A stretch of DNA of 24,754 nucleotides from JOPF133 sp052144935 (GCA_052144935.1 JBKQPR010000078.1:1-24754); one strand, 5' to 3'. Shown: positions 8,096 to 17,400, numbered from the stretch's first letter. Notes: a model not told the origin generated them from the sequence alone. Program-made: numbers and translations.

Positions 8096-10441
8096 ATGAA
8101 AACGATTCTGACTTCGATTGTTGCGGGCATCTTGCTGGCCGCGTTGGCAATCGCACAATCACCACGCTACACCGTCACCGACCTCGGCACCTTGGGCGCG
8201 GCCGGGACGAATAGCAACGCTTTTGAGCTTAACAATGCGGGCTGGGTGGCCGGGTCCTCGAGCCTGACTGCCAACGGCCCCCAACACGCCTTCCTTTGGT
8301 ACGGCGCCGGCCACTTGAAAGACCTCGGCACCCTGGGCGGACCACAATGCCCCACCTGCAACAGCGGGGAGGACGGGACTAACGCGAGTGGCCAGGCGGC
8401 GATTAGTTCCGAGACTTCCCAGACCGATCCGAATGGTGAAGACTTTTGCGGATTCGGCACTCACCAGCAATGCCTGGGGGCCCTCTGGAAAAATGGGGCC
8501 CTGACGGCGCTTCCCACCCTCCCGGGCGGCAACAACGCCAGCGCTGTCGATCTCAACAATTCCGGCCAGGTAATCGGGTTTGCGGAAAACGGCACTCCCG
8601 ATCCAACCTGCGCGGCCAACACGCCTTTTCAAGTTCTCCGTTTTGAAGCCGTGATGTGGGGATCCACCGGCCAGATCCAGCAACTCCCTCCGCTCCCTGG
8701 CGACACCGTCGGATTCGCCTCCGGGATCGACGACAACGGCCAAGCTATCGGCGCGTCGGGTTTGTGCTCGAACACCGGTCTGGAGCCGATCCCGTCTGGG
8801 GCGCACGCCGTGCTCTGGGAAAGCAATGGCTCGCCCACTGACCTCGGCCACCTGGAGGGCGTGCCACCGGGCGTGTATAACGTTGCTACCGGTATCAATA
8901 GCCAGGGGGAAGTAGTCGGGTTTGCGCAAGCATCGGACGGCACCCAACACGGCTTCCTGTGGACCAAGGAAACAGGTATGCAGGACCTCGGCGGGTTTCC
9001 CGGGGCCATCGCGACCGGGCCCCCCTACAGCAGAACCATTAACAACAGCGGCGAGATCGTTGGGGTTTCCATAGACGCGAACTTCAACGAGCGCGCCATC
9101 GTCTGGCAAGGCAAAGTGCCGGTGGACCTCAACACCCTCATCCCGGCGAGCTCGGGTTGGGATCTGCAGTGTGCTCAATCGATCAACGATGCGGGAGAGA
9201 TCTCTGGCTTTGGCATGATCGACGGCAACGTTCACGCATTCCTGGCGACCCCCATAACCCACTACACCGTCACCGACCTCGGCATGTTCGGCGGGACGTC
9301 CGCCGACGCTTATGGCATTAACGCGGCGGGCCGCGTGGCCGGGGCTGCGACTCTCCTCAACGGGGACCAACGCGCCTTCCTTTCGGGGATCGGGGGCACC
9401 AAGTACGACCTCGGCACGCTCGGCGGACCAAACAGCGAAGCGAGCGGGCCTAACGACAGCTTAGCGCTGGCGATTCTTGCCGAGACCTCCAGGAAGGATC
9501 CCTTCGGCAACGACTTTTGCGGTTTCGGCACGAACCTCATATGCCTTCCGGCCATCTGGAACGGGACCATGACGCCGCTTCCCACCCTGGGCGGCAATAA
9601 CGGCCAAGCTCTGGCCATCAACAATCAAGGCCAGGTGGCCGGGTTTGCGGAGAATAGCACTAAGGACCCAACCTGCGCACCGCCTCAAGTTCTCGATTAT
9701 GAAGCCGTGCTCTGGGGGCCAAACCCGGGCCAGGTCCAGGAACTCCCTCCGCTCCCCGGCGACACCGTCGGATTCACCTTCGCGCTCAACAACAACGGCC
9801 AGGTGGTCGGCTCGTCGGGTACTTGCGCGAACACGCCACTTCTTCCGGCGCCATTTGGGCCGCACGCAGTGGTCTGGCAAAACGGCACGCCCACGGCCCT
9901 CGCCAACCTGGGCGGGTCGATGGTCGGCGTTGGCGCCGCCATCAATGACCTCGGTGTAGTGGTCGGTGGGTCGGATATGCCCAGCGAACTCCCCGGCTTT
10001 CCTTTCGTCCAGATTCACAGCACCCTGTGGACCCCGAACGGCCCCGTGGATCTCGGGACGGTGGGTACGGACTTTTCGACCTTGCCGACATGGATTAACA
10101 ACCATGGACAGGTGATTGGCGCATCCTGCGACGACCAGGGGAACTGCCGCGCCTTCCTCTGGCAAGGCGACACGATGACAGACCTCAACACCCTCATCCC
10201 GGCGAACTCGCCGTTGTATCTGGCGTTTCCCCAGGCGATCGACGATTTGGGAGAGATCGTGGGTATGGCCATCCAGACCAGCACCGGCGACGCTCACGCT
10301 TTCCTGGCGACTCCGAGCAAGGCTGCCGCCGCCACCGCGAGCTTCGAGCCTGCCGAACAACGCGTGACTGCCCCGATGGCTCTCCCCGAAAGTGCCCGCA
10401 AGCTGCTTCGCCACCGGCTGTGGATGGGTAGACAATATTAA
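8096..10441 (+). CDS. Secreted HAF-repeat protein
   Basis: A 781-residue protein with a Sec signal peptide (MKTILTSIVAGILLAALAIA, cleavage likely near AQS). The rest is made of HAF-type repeats with recurring DLGTLGG, NNAGxVxG and HAFLW motifs, a family common as exported proteins in Acidobacteriota but of unknown function. The mature protein is an internal duplication: about residues 24-384 and 390-745 each run from YTVTDLG to DAHAFLATP-like segments, with equivalent cysteine-containing insertions. The start is supported by AGGAGG 5 nt before the ATG. It is divergent from kinase module 3 and shares its upstream region, so co-regulation is plausible. The last ~35 residues look like a weakly conserved tail; no anchor or sorting signal is evident. 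Confidence 0.93.
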   Translation: MKTILTSIVAGILLAALAIAQSPRYTVTDLGTLGAAGTNSNAFELNNAGWVAGSSSLTANGPQHAFLWYGAGHLKDLGTLGGPQCPTCNSGEDGTNASGQAAISSETSQTDPNGEDFCGFGTHQQCLGALWKNGALTALPTLPGGNNASAVDLNNSGQVIGFAENGTPDPTCAANTPFQVLRFEAVMWGSTGQIQQLPPLPGDTVGFASGIDDNGQAIGASGLCSNTGLEPIPSGAHAVLWESNGSPTDLGHLEGVPPGVYNVATGINSQGEVVGFAQASDGTQHGFLWTKETGMQDLGGFPGAIATGPPYSRTINNSGEIVGVSIDANFNERAIVWQGKVPVDLNTLIPASSGWDLQCAQSINDAGEISGFGMIDGNVHAFLATPITHYTVTDLGMFGGTSADAYGINAAGRVAGAATLLNGDQRAFLSGIGGTKYDLGTLGGPNSEASGPNDSLALAILAETSRKDPFGNDFCGFGTNLICLPAIWNGTMTPLPTLGGNNGQALAINNQGQVAGFAENSTKDPTCAPPQVLDYEAVLWGPNPGQVQELPPLPGDTVGFTFALNNNGQVVGSSGTCANTPLLPAPFGPHAVVWQNGTPTALANLGGSMVGVGAAINDLGVVVGGSDMPSELPGFPFVQIHSTLWTPNGPVDLGTVGTDFSTLPTWINNHGQVIGASCDDQGNCRAFLWQGDTMTDLNTLIPANSPLYLAFPQAIDDLGEIVGMAIQTSTGDAHAFLATPSKAAAATASFEPAEQRVTAPMALPESARKLLRHRLWMGRQY

Positions 10442-10978
10442 CGCTAGGGCGGGGCGATCGAACGGCGCGGATGTGAGTTTCAGGAAACACACCGCGCCCT
10501 CGATTTTTCGTTCGTCTCCGCGCTTTCCTCCGCGTCAACTTTCGTGTTTGTCTTGTTCCCCCCTTTGCGTTACTTTGCGCCTTGGCGCCTTGGCGAGAGA
10601 TTCTTATGTGTTGCCCGCGCGCAAAACCGTTCACAAACTTCGCCGAAAAAATGCCGAATATTATCAATCCCTTACAGACATGGCCCGCAGGTCACCCCAA
10701 ACCCGCGTGGTAGTTTGAAACTGAAGAAGGAACTGCTTGTTGGGCGAGAATGCAGTCCTTCGCGGGGATGTCTGCCGGAGCCCAACCATGGGGGCCTTAA
10801 ATCCGGAGCACAGACATTGCAACGCTTCCTAAGCCCGGCCTCCAGGGGCGTAAAACCTGGCCTGATGGCACGTTCCCTGCGGGGAGCGCTCCCCCTTACG
10901 GGGAGTACGGAACCGGTTCCAAATGTCGGGGCGCGGAAAGCGCCCTCAATCGCAGCGAGAACGAAGGAAAAGAAAAAG
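10442..10978. other. Intergenic region without a convincing gene
   Basis: 537 bp between the convergent HAF and oligopeptidase genes. A stretch at 10563-10600 (CTTTGCGCCTTGGCGCCTTGG-like) is of the kind often seen dispersed between genes in Acidobacteriota and related phyla. At 10881-10894 there is a perfect palindrome GGGGAGCGCTCCCC and at 10909-10920 another, GGAACCGGTTCC. A minus-strand frame of 106 codons covers part of it but shows no domain or Shine-Dalgarno sequence and is probably not a gene. Confidence 0.5.
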
Positions 10979-13066
10979 TCATTCAAGGCCATCCGTCTTT
11001 TTGTCCATCTCCAATAGCCCCACCTTCGCCAGGAACGCGTACTCGAAAGCCGTCTCGCGGAACTTCCGATACCTTCCCGAAGGGCCGAAATGGCCGGCGC
11101 CCATATTAGTCTTCAACAGCAGGAGCCGGTCGCCCGTCTTCCGCGCCCGCAGGCGGGCCGCCCATTTGGCGGGCTCCCAGAAGCCCACGCGCGGATCGTT
11201 CAGGCCGGCCGTGATGAGTAAGTGCGGATAAGTCTTCGCCTCCACATTATCGTATGGCGAGTAACTGAGTATATAGTCGTAGTAAGCCGGATCTTCCGGG
11301 TTGCCCCATTCTTCGTACTCGATGGCGGTCAAAGGCAGCGTAGGATCCAGCATGGTGTTGAGCGCGTCCACGAAAGGCGCTTTGGCGACGGCCGCGTGAA
11401 ACAGGTCCGGGCGCATGTTCAGCGCCGCGCCGATCAGCAGTCCCCCGGCGCTTCCGCCGCCGATGGCCAGCCGGTCGCGGGAAGTGTAGCCCCCGGCCAC
11501 CAGCCGCTCGGCGCAGGCGATGAAATCGGTGAAGGTGTTGCGCTTGCGCAGAAGGCGGCCGTCTTCGTACCACCCGCGTCCCATCTCCTCGCCTCCGCGG
11601 ACGTGCGCGATGGCGTACACGAAACCGCGGTCGACGAGGCTCAGGCGGTCGGAAGAAAACCTCGGCTCGCTCGCGGCGCCGTAAGCGCCGTAGCCGTAGA
11701 CGAGCGCGGGGGCTTCCCCGCCCCGCGCCAGGCCCTTGCGGTACACCAGCGAGATGGGCACGCGCGCGCCGTCCGGGGCGTCCGCGAATATGCGCTCGGA
11801 AGCGTATTGCGCGGCGTCGTAACCGCCCAGCACTTCGGCCCGCTTCCGCAGCTCGCGCTCACGCGTGCCCATGTCGTAATCGAATACCGAGAGCGGCGTC
11901 ACCAGCGACGTGTAGCCCAGGCGCAGCCGCGTGGTATGGAACTCCAGGTTGTCCATCGGCCAGGCGGTGTAGACCGGCTCGGGGAATTCCACGCGGTGGC
12001 GCTCTCCGGTCGAGAGATTTTCGATGGCGATCTGCCGCAGCCCGGCTTCGCGCTCCACCAGCACAAGCTGATCGCGGAACGTCTCGACGCCTTCCAGCAG
12101 CACCTCCTCGCGATGCGGCCGCACTTCCACCGCCGCTGCCCCATCGAGGTCGGTGCGCAACAACCGGAAATTGCGTCCGTGGTCGTTGATGCGCACGTAG
12201 AAGTGCCCGCCGTGGTGAGCCACGTCGTACTCCACATCCTGGCGGCGCGCAAGCAACACGCGGAACTGGCCGCCGGGGTCGTCCGCCGGCAAGTAGCGGT
12301 ACTCGCTGGTGACGTTGCTGGCGATCTCGACAAACACATAAGCCCCACTGCGGGCGCGCAGCACCTCCATCTCGAAGCGCTCGTCATCCTCCTGGTACAG
12401 CAGCTCGTCCTCTCGCGCGCCCAGCCGGTGGCGGAACAGGCGGTAGGGCCGCTTCGCCTCGTCCAGCGTGACGTAGAAGCAAGTGCGGTTGTCGTTGGCC
12501 CACCCGAGCGGCGCGCTGGCGCCGGTCACCGCGTCCGGCAGCAATTCCCGTGTGCGCAGATCCACAAACCGCCCGGTGTAGACCTCGTCGCCGGCAAGGT
12601 CGACCGCATACGCCAGCAGGTTGTGATCGGGGCTGGGCTCGAATGCGCCCAGGCTGAAGTAGTCGTGGCCCTCGGCCAGTTGGTTGCCGTCCAGCAAGAT
12701 CTCTTCGGCTCCGTCCAGCCTTTCGCCGGCAGCGCCGCCACGCTTGCGGCAGTGGATGGGATACTGCTTCCCGCGCTCGGTGCGCGTGTAATACAGCCAT
12801 TGGCCGCGCGCGACCGGCACGGAGACGTCGGTCTCCTTCACCCTGCCCAGGATCTCCTGGTAGAGCTTCTCCTCGACGGCGGCCATTGGCTGCATGAGGG
12901 CTTCGGTGTAGCGGTTCTCGGCCTCCAGATAGGCGATGGTTTCAGGGTCGTTCCGGTCGCGCAGCCAGGCGTATTCGTCGATCCGGCCGTGCTTCACGGC
13001 TTTCGGAATGCGCCGGGCCACGGGCGGGGCCAGTGAGGATGGGGAGGATGGGGCCGACGTGTGCAA
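10979..13066 (-). CDS. ptrB: Oligopeptidase B-like prolyl oligopeptidase (S9A)
   Basis: About 695 residues from a TTG start. The N-terminal propeller opens with PPVARRIPKAVKHGRIDEYAWLRDRNDPET, typical of oligopeptidase B. The C-terminal alpha/beta hydrolase carries the triad: Ser in GGGSAGG (about 539), Asp in LNDPRVGFWEP (about 624) and His in GAGHFG (about 659). Family role: cytoplasmic cleavage of short peptides, often after basic residues. The frame stays open to 13288, but that part is low-complexity Gly/Ala/Arg and overlaps the upstream gene. I prefer TTG 13066 because it gives the usual family length and lies 6 nt after TACAAT on the same strand, which would make the mRNA start at the initiator. 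No Shine-Dalgarno or ATG exists in the right place. Confidence 0.9.
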   Translation of the reverse strand: MHTSAPSSPSSLAPPVARRIPKAVKHGRIDEYAWLRDRNDPETIAYLEAENRYTEALMQPMAAVEEKLYQEILGRVKETDVSVPVARGQWLYYTRTERGKQYPIHCRKRGGAAGERLDGAEEILLDGNQLAEGHDYFSLGAFEPSPDHNLLAYAVDLAGDEVYTGRFVDLRTRELLPDAVTGASAPLGWANDNRTCFYVTLDEAKRPYRLFRHRLGAREDELLYQEDDERFEMEVLRARSGAYVFVEIASNVTSEYRYLPADDPGGQFRVLLARRQDVEYDVAHHGGHFYVRINDHGRNFRLLRTDLDGAAAVEVRPHREEVLLEGVETFRDQLVLVEREAGLRQIAIENLSTGERHRVEFPEPVYTAWPMDNLEFHTTRLRLGYTSLVTPLSVFDYDMGTRERELRKRAEVLGGYDAAQYASERIFADAPDGARVPISLVYRKGLARGGEAPALVYGYGAYGAASEPRFSSDRLSLVDRGFVYAIAHVRGGEEMGRGWYEDGRLLRKRNTFTDFIACAERLVAGGYTSRDRLAIGGGSAGGLLIGAALNMRPDLFHAAVAKAPFVDALNTMLDPTLPLTAIEYEEWGNPEDPAYYDYILSYSPYDNVEAKTYPHLLITAGLNDPRVGFWEPAKWAARLRARKTGDRLLLLKTNMGAGHFGPSGRYRKFRETAFEYAFLAKVGLLEMDKKTDGLE

Positions 13067-13072
13067 ACCGCG

Positions 13073-13078
13073 ATTGTA
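13073..13078 (-). promoter_or_regulatory. Candidate -10 box of the oligopeptidase gene
   Basis: TACAAT on the minus strand, preceded by GG as in the sigma promoters, 6 nt before the proposed TTG start. No clear -35 hexamer. Confidence 0.4.
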
Positions 13079-13173
13079 CCGTGAGTCAGGCCGGCGCCCG
13101 CTGGATCCCCCACGGCCTCCGCCCGCGCCGCCCTCCCGCGCCGCCTCGCCCCCGCAGCCCCGCCCCGCGGCCC

Positions 13174-13611
13174 CTACACCACGCGCGGCAGCCGTTGCCG
13201 CCGGGTGGTCCACTGCTCGCTCGAAAACAACCTCGGTCCCACCTGGATCATGCGCGGCAGCAGCGTGAACAGGTCGCTGGGAGTCCAAGCCTTGCCGGCG
13301 CGCGTCTTGTGCCCGCGCTGGTTAAGCTCGGCGGCCACTCGTGAAAGCGGGCAATCCTCCACGATCATGTCCAAAGACAAGGTGATGATTTCCTTTTCCA
13401 GCGGGTTCTCCACCAGCCCGCCGCAATCCGGCGCCACCTGCAACCCATAAGGGATTTCCTCGGCATAAACCTGCCCGGCAGCGCCTTCCGGCACAATATC
13501 CCGCTCCCATTCGATCGCCGCCGGGCGCCAGCCCAACTCGATCCGCTCGATCAGATACTCGCGGCTTGGCAACCCCGCAAGCGCCTCGCGAATCCGTTCC
13601 TTCTTCGCCAT
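13174..13611 (-). CDS. Small protein with recombinase-like C-terminal segment
   Basis: 145 residues from ATG 13611, chosen because GGGAGG sits just upstream; a longer in-frame extension reads through a dispersed repeat and is not convincing. Residues about 90-130 (VAAELNQRGHKTRAGKAWTP and SDLFTLLPR) resemble the recombinase domain that follows the catalytic domain in large serine recombinases. The N-terminal serine-resolvase domain is absent; instead there is a charged helical region and an EIPYGLQVAPDCGGLVENPLEKE stretch. It is therefore unlikely to be a recombinase enzyme. It may be a DNA-binding protein derived from one or a free-standing conserved acidobacterial protein. The function is unknown. 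Confidence 0.7.
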   Translation of the reverse strand: MAKKERIREALAGLPSREYLIERIELGWRPAAIEWERDIVPEGAAGQVYAEEIPYGLQVAPDCGGLVENPLEKEIITLSLDMIVEDCPLSRVAAELNQRGHKTRAGKAWTPSDLFTLLPRMIQVGPRLFSSEQWTTRRQRLPRVV

Positions 13612-13668
13612 TGGCCACCTCCCGGCCCGTGCGTAGCACGCCGCGTACCGCGCCTGCTCCCCGCCATT

Positions 13669-13770
13669 CACCGCAGAGACGCAGAGATCGCAGAGGCTAC
13701 GCAGAGAAGAACAAGAGTTCTCGGTTTCTCTGCGTAGCCTCTCTGATCTCCGCGGCTCCGCGGTGAGGTC
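13669..13770. repeat. Imperfect inverted repeat of the GCAGAGACGCAGAG type
   Basis: Left arm from about 13669 (TCACCGCAGAGACGCAGAG...) and right arm ending about 13768 (...CTCCGCGGTGA) are inverted copies of about 41 bp with roughly six mismatches; the inner 15 bp including GGCTACGCAGAGAA are perfect. The loop is about 17 nt. Such elements are seen repeatedly in intergenic DNA of Acidobacteriota and other soil phyla. It lies between the small recombinase-like gene and the end of the permease gene. Confidence 0.75.
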
Positions 13771-13822
13771 TGGGGCCCCACTGTCCACCCTTGGGACGAC
13801 AGCGTCCTATCCTGGGACGCTC

Positions 13823-16186
13823 TCACTCCCAGCGCAACGCCACCAGCGGGTCCACCTGGCTGGCCCGCCGGGCTGGGATGTAGCAGGCCAGCAAACCGGC
13901 CGCCAGCATCAATCCGGCGGCGGCGGCATAAGCCGCGGGATCGAATGTGCCTACTTCAAACACCAGGCTGGCCAGCACGCGGCGGAAGACCCAAGCCCCG
14001 CCCAGCCCCAGCAGCAGCCCGATGGCGCACAGCGTCAGCCCTTGCCGGATCACCATGCCGAGCACCCTCCCGCGGCCGGCTCCCAGCGCCATGCGAATCC
14101 CAATCTCGCGCGTGCGTTGCGCCGCCGACCAGGACATCACGCCGTAAATCCCCACCAGCGACAGCACCATGGCCAGCGCGGCAAACGCCACCAGCAGCGC
14201 CATCGTCCAGCGGCGCGAGCGTGCCGATTCCGCCAGCACCTCGTCCATGGTGCGGACCTCGGCGATGGGCATTTCGGCATCGGCATCGTGGATCTCGCGG
14301 CGCACCGCGCCGGCCAGCGCGGCTGGGTCTCCGGCCGTCCGCACAATCAGATAACGCGGCGTCAGGCTCGGTATGTAGAGATCGAAGGTTGGCTCGCAAT
14401 CCAGGCCGAATTGCTTCACGTCGCCCACCACTCCGGCGATGGTGGCATATTGCGGATTGGGTCCCCAAGGGCCCGTGATGAATTTCAGCCCCACCGGATC
14501 GCGGCCCGGCCAGAAGCGCCGCGCCATGGTTTCGTTGATGATCACGGCATCGCCGGTCAAGTTGCGTTCCGTGAAAGCGCGGCCGGAGCGCAACGGGATC
14601 CGCATGGCGCGGAAATAATCGGGGCTAACGAACCGGAACTGCGCACCCGGCAGCGCGTCGGGGTTAATCAGCGGGCTGCCTGGCACGGAGAAGCGCGCGG
14701 TGTTGGCGCGGCTGGCGACCAGCGGCAAGGCATTCGCCACCGCGAAGGATTCAACGCCCGGCAGCGCGCGCACCCGCTGCTCCACGCGGTGGAACCACTC
14801 GGCGGCATTCAGCGATGGCGGCAAGCTCGATGGCGGCAAAGAGACCCGCAGGGTGAGCAGGCCGTGCGGCTGGAACCCCGGGTCCACATTCATCAGCCGC
14901 AGAAAACTGCGGGCCAGGATTCCCGCACCAATGGCCACCATCATCGCCAGCCCCACCTCGGCCACCACCAGCGCGCCGCGCACGCGGGCCGAGCTTCCGC
15001 CGGCCAGCGACCCCGCTTTGATGACGGCGTTCAGATCGGCGCGCAAAGCCTGCGCTGCCGGCGCGAGGCCGGCCACCACTCCGGTCGCCGCGGTGATGGC
15101 CCCGAGGAACAACAGCACGGACCAATCCGCCGCGGGCGCCAGTGCAACCTCCGGCCGAACCGCGGCCAGCGCCCACTCGGCCAGCGCAAGCCCCAGGCAG
15201 CCCCCGGCGGCAGCCAGCAGCAGGCTCTCCGTCACCAACTGGCGGCTGAGCCGCCAGGCGCTCGCTCCCAGCGCCGTGCGCAGCGCCATTTCCCGCGACC
15301 GGCCGCTGGCGCGCGAGAGCAGCAGATTGGCCACATTGGCGCAGGCGATCAGCAGCACCAGGCTGACCGCGCCCCACAACAGCAGCAGCGCCGGCCGCAT
15401 CGAGGCCGTCAGATCCGCCTGCAGGCCCGCTACCCGGATTCCCCATCCGGTGCTGGTCTTGGGATGCTCCGCGGCCAGGCGGCGGGCGATGGCTTCGAGA
15501 CCGGCCGCGGCCCGCGCTTCCGTCACCCCCGGACGGCAGCGCGCCACGAAACCGAGGGCGTGGCGCACCGGATTGGTCAATTCGTCCGCCAGTAGCGGGG
15601 AAGGCGGCAGCCACACATCGGCCCAATCGGGAAAAGCGCCCGCGCGCGGCATCACGCCCGCGACGATGTATTCCTGGCCGTTGAGGCGGACACTTTTGCC
15701 AGCGATCCCGGGGTCGCCCGAAAAGTTCGTGCGCCATACCTGCTGGCTGAGCAGCACGGAATTGGGAGGCTCACCGGCCCCAAAGCCGTGTCCGAGGGAC
15801 GGCGCAACGCCGAGCAGGGGCGCAAGGCGCGGAGACACAATCGTGGCATGTACCGCCGTGGCCTCGGCTCCCGGCACGGCGAGCGTGAGATCGAGCGGCA
15901 CGTAGCGGTACCAGGCGCTTTCCTCGAAGAGGCCGGTCTGCTGCTGCCAGGCTTGGATCTCCGCGGGCGAAATCCCCAGCTTCGCGAATTGCGGCATGTA
16001 AGTGTCCCAGACGGCGATCAGGCGCGCCGGATCGCGAAACGGCAGCGGCTTCAGAATCACCGCGTCCACCAGGCTGAAAATCGCCGTATTGGCGCCGATT
16101 CCGAGAGCCAGCGTGGCCACCGCCACAGCCGTAAACCCCGGCGCCCGCCACAGCATGCGTAGCGCATATAGCAGATCGCGCCTCAC
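13823..16186 (-). CDS. FtsX/MacB-type ABC permease without ATPase (ADOP type)
   Basis: 787 residues from GTG 16186. TM1 (about 17-40, FTAVAVATLALGIGANTAIFSLVDAV) is followed by a MacB-like periplasmic domain, an FtsX permease core (LVLLIACANVANLLLSRASGRSREMALRTALGAS), a second periplasmic domain, and a second core ending VLSLVGIYGVMSWSAAQRTREIGIRMALGAG and IPARRASQVDPLVALRWE. This duplicated FtsX arrangement without an ATPase gene is the acidobacterial duplicated-orphan-permease type. The GTG start overlaps the stop of the upstream gene (GTGA), and GAGGG lies about 10 nt before it. A longer upstream frame is only the shadow of the neighbouring gene. Substrate unknown. Confidence 0.93.
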   Translation of the reverse strand: MRRDLLYALRMLWRAPGFTAVAVATLALGIGANTAIFSLVDAVILKPLPFRDPARLIAVWDTYMPQFAKLGISPAEIQAWQQQTGLFEESAWYRYVPLDLTLAVPGAEATAVHATIVSPRLAPLLGVAPSLGHGFGAGEPPNSVLLSQQVWRTNFSGDPGIAGKSVRLNGQEYIVAGVMPRAGAFPDWADVWLPPSPLLADELTNPVRHALGFVARCRPGVTEARAAAGLEAIARRLAAEHPKTSTGWGIRVAGLQADLTASMRPALLLLWGAVSLVLLIACANVANLLLSRASGRSREMALRTALGASAWRLSRQLVTESLLLAAAGGCLGLALAEWALAAVRPEVALAPAADWSVLLFLGAITAATGVVAGLAPAAQALRADLNAVIKAGSLAGGSSARVRGALVVAEVGLAMMVAIGAGILARSFLRLMNVDPGFQPHGLLTLRVSLPPSSLPPSLNAAEWFHRVEQRVRALPGVESFAVANALPLVASRANTARFSVPGSPLINPDALPGAQFRFVSPDYFRAMRIPLRSGRAFTERNLTGDAVIINETMARRFWPGRDPVGLKFITGPWGPNPQYATIAGVVGDVKQFGLDCEPTFDLYIPSLTPRYLIVRTAGDPAALAGAVRREIHDADAEMPIAEVRTMDEVLAESARSRRWTMALLVAFAALAMVLSLVGIYGVMSWSAAQRTREIGIRMALGAGRGRVLGMVIRQGLTLCAIGLLLGLGGAWVFRRVLASLVFEVGTFDPAAYAAAAGLMLAAGLLACYIPARRASQVDPLVALRWE

Positions 16187-17289
16187 TGCAATTTCCCTCG
16201 CCCCTCCACTTTCCAGGTCTCTTCCACGGTGTCCCCGCGCACTCCGTACACCTGCTCGTGCAAGTTGACTGCCACGCAGATGTGGTTGGGGATGATGTGT
16301 ACCCGGTCGCCGATCGAGAACTCCTGTCCGGCGTGCGCGATGTCGATGTAGCCGTGCTCCTCGTTCATCTTGTGGAAACGCGCGGCGGGGGCCTCCACCA
16401 GGTAACCGAAGGTCACCTCCGCGGAGTTCACCAGCCGGTCGGAGGAGAAGGTCTTCGATCCGCCGTCCACGATCATCTGCCCGGGTTTGGCGGTCGAGAC
16501 CACCGTGGCCAGGATCGAAGCCGCGCAATCCGCCAGCGCGCAGCCCCCGCTGCGCACGGTGTTGATGTCGTTGAAGACGTACGTGCCCGGCCGGATTTCC
16601 GTGAGGCCATCCAGCTCGTGCGAGTGGAACAGCGTAGGAGTGGAGCCGCCGCTCACGATTCTCACTTCCAGCCCGGCGCGCCGGAACTGCCCCAGAATTT
16701 CGCGCAGCAGCTCGCGGAGCTGGGCCAACGCCAGGAGGCCCGGCTCCTCCAGATCCTTGATGTGGCCCGGATAAAACGCGATGCCTTCGAATGCCAGGTG
16801 CGGCAGATTGACGATGGTTTGCGCCAGGCGCAGGAGCGGCTCGCCCGGCGCCACCCCCACGCGGCCGAGCCCCACATCCACTTCCGCCAGCACCCCGATC
16901 TCCACCTGTGCCGCGCGTGCGGCATCGGAAAGCTGGCGCGCGGCGAAAGCGCTATCGAGCGCCACCGTCACCCTCGTGCGGCGGGCCACTTCGATGAGCC
17001 GCGCCAGCTTGCTGTGCCCGATCACCGGATAGGCCACCAGCAGGTCGCCCGATCCATCATCCGGTCCGGCGCCCAGCATGACTTCGGCCTCCGAAACCTT
17101 GGCCACCGTGAGTCCCGCCGCGCCCGCTTCCAACTGGCGGCGCCCTATGCGCGTGGATTTGTGCGTCTTGGTGTGCGGGCGCAACCGCAGGCCGTGTTCC
17201 CTGGTATAGTCGGCCACGCGGCGCAAATTGCGCTCCAGGATGTCCAGATCCACGATCAAAGCGGGCGTATCGATTTCCGAAACGTACAT
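16183..17289 (-). CDS. D-threonine aldolase / D-serine dehydratase-like PLP enzyme
   Basis: 368 residues with the alanine racemase-like PLP barrel (fold III) of the DSD1/D-threonine aldolase family. It starts DTPALIVDLDILERNL and has RPHTKTHKS with the probable PLP lysine K41, SGGSTPT for phosphate binding near 213-219, and the C-terminal metal-binding pair H336-x-C338 in PNHIC. A metal plus PLP at these positions fits D-serine dehydratase or D-threonine aldolase chemistry on D-beta-hydroxy amino acids; which one cannot be decided from sequence alone. Its stop overlaps the GTG of the permease gene by 4 nt, so the two are expressed together. Upstream there is a TATGCT hexamer 6 nt before the ATG but no Shine-Dalgarno. 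Confidence 0.9.
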   Translation of the reverse strand: MYVSEIDTPALIVDLDILERNLRRVADYTREHGLRLRPHTKTHKSTRIGRRQLEAGAAGLTVAKVSEAEVMLGAGPDDGSGDLLVAYPVIGHSKLARLIEVARRTRVTVALDSAFAARQLSDAARAAQVEIGVLAEVDVGLGRVGVAPGEPLLRLAQTIVNLPHLAFEGIAFYPGHIKDLEEPGLLALAQLRELLREILGQFRRAGLEVRIVSGGSTPTLFHSHELDGLTEIRPGTYVFNDINTVRSGGCALADCAASILATVVSTAKPGQMIVDGGSKTFSSDRLVNSAEVTFGYLVEAPAARFHKMNEEHGYIDIAHAGQEFSIGDRVHIIPNHICVAVNLHEQVYGVRGDTVEETWKVEGRGKLQ

Positions 17290-17400
17290 GTAAACAGCAT
17301 ATGACGCTCCAGCGGAACCTGCACAAGGCCCTCGGATTCTGGTGGGCTAAGCTCGAAGATCACCTGCCTGGCGGCTCGTTGCGGCGCGCCGCCCGCCGCG

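Noticed and set aside
10672..10992. 106-codon minus-strand ORF upstream of the HAF gene terminus
   Set aside because: No domain, no Shine-Dalgarno, overlaps intergenic palindromes and the end of the oligopeptidase gene.
11222..13036. 604-codon plus-strand ORF opposite the oligopeptidase gene
   Set aside because: Antisense shadow of a high-GC gene; the minus strand has the clear catalytic triad and family signature.
13067..13288. N-terminal extension of the oligopeptidase to ATG 13288
   Set aside because: The added 74 residues are low-complexity Gly/Ala/Arg, overlap the upstream gene and exceed the family length; TTG 13066 fits better.
13612..13788. N-terminal extension of the recombinase-like protein
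   Set aside because: It reads through the imperfect inverted repeat (SCSSLRSLCDLCVSAV is a repeat translation) and lacks a ribosome binding site.
16187..16528. N-terminal extension of the permease to 16528
   Set aside because: It is an off-frame reading of the PLP enzyme gene; the GTG at 16186 with the 4-nt overlap gives the normal FtsX start.
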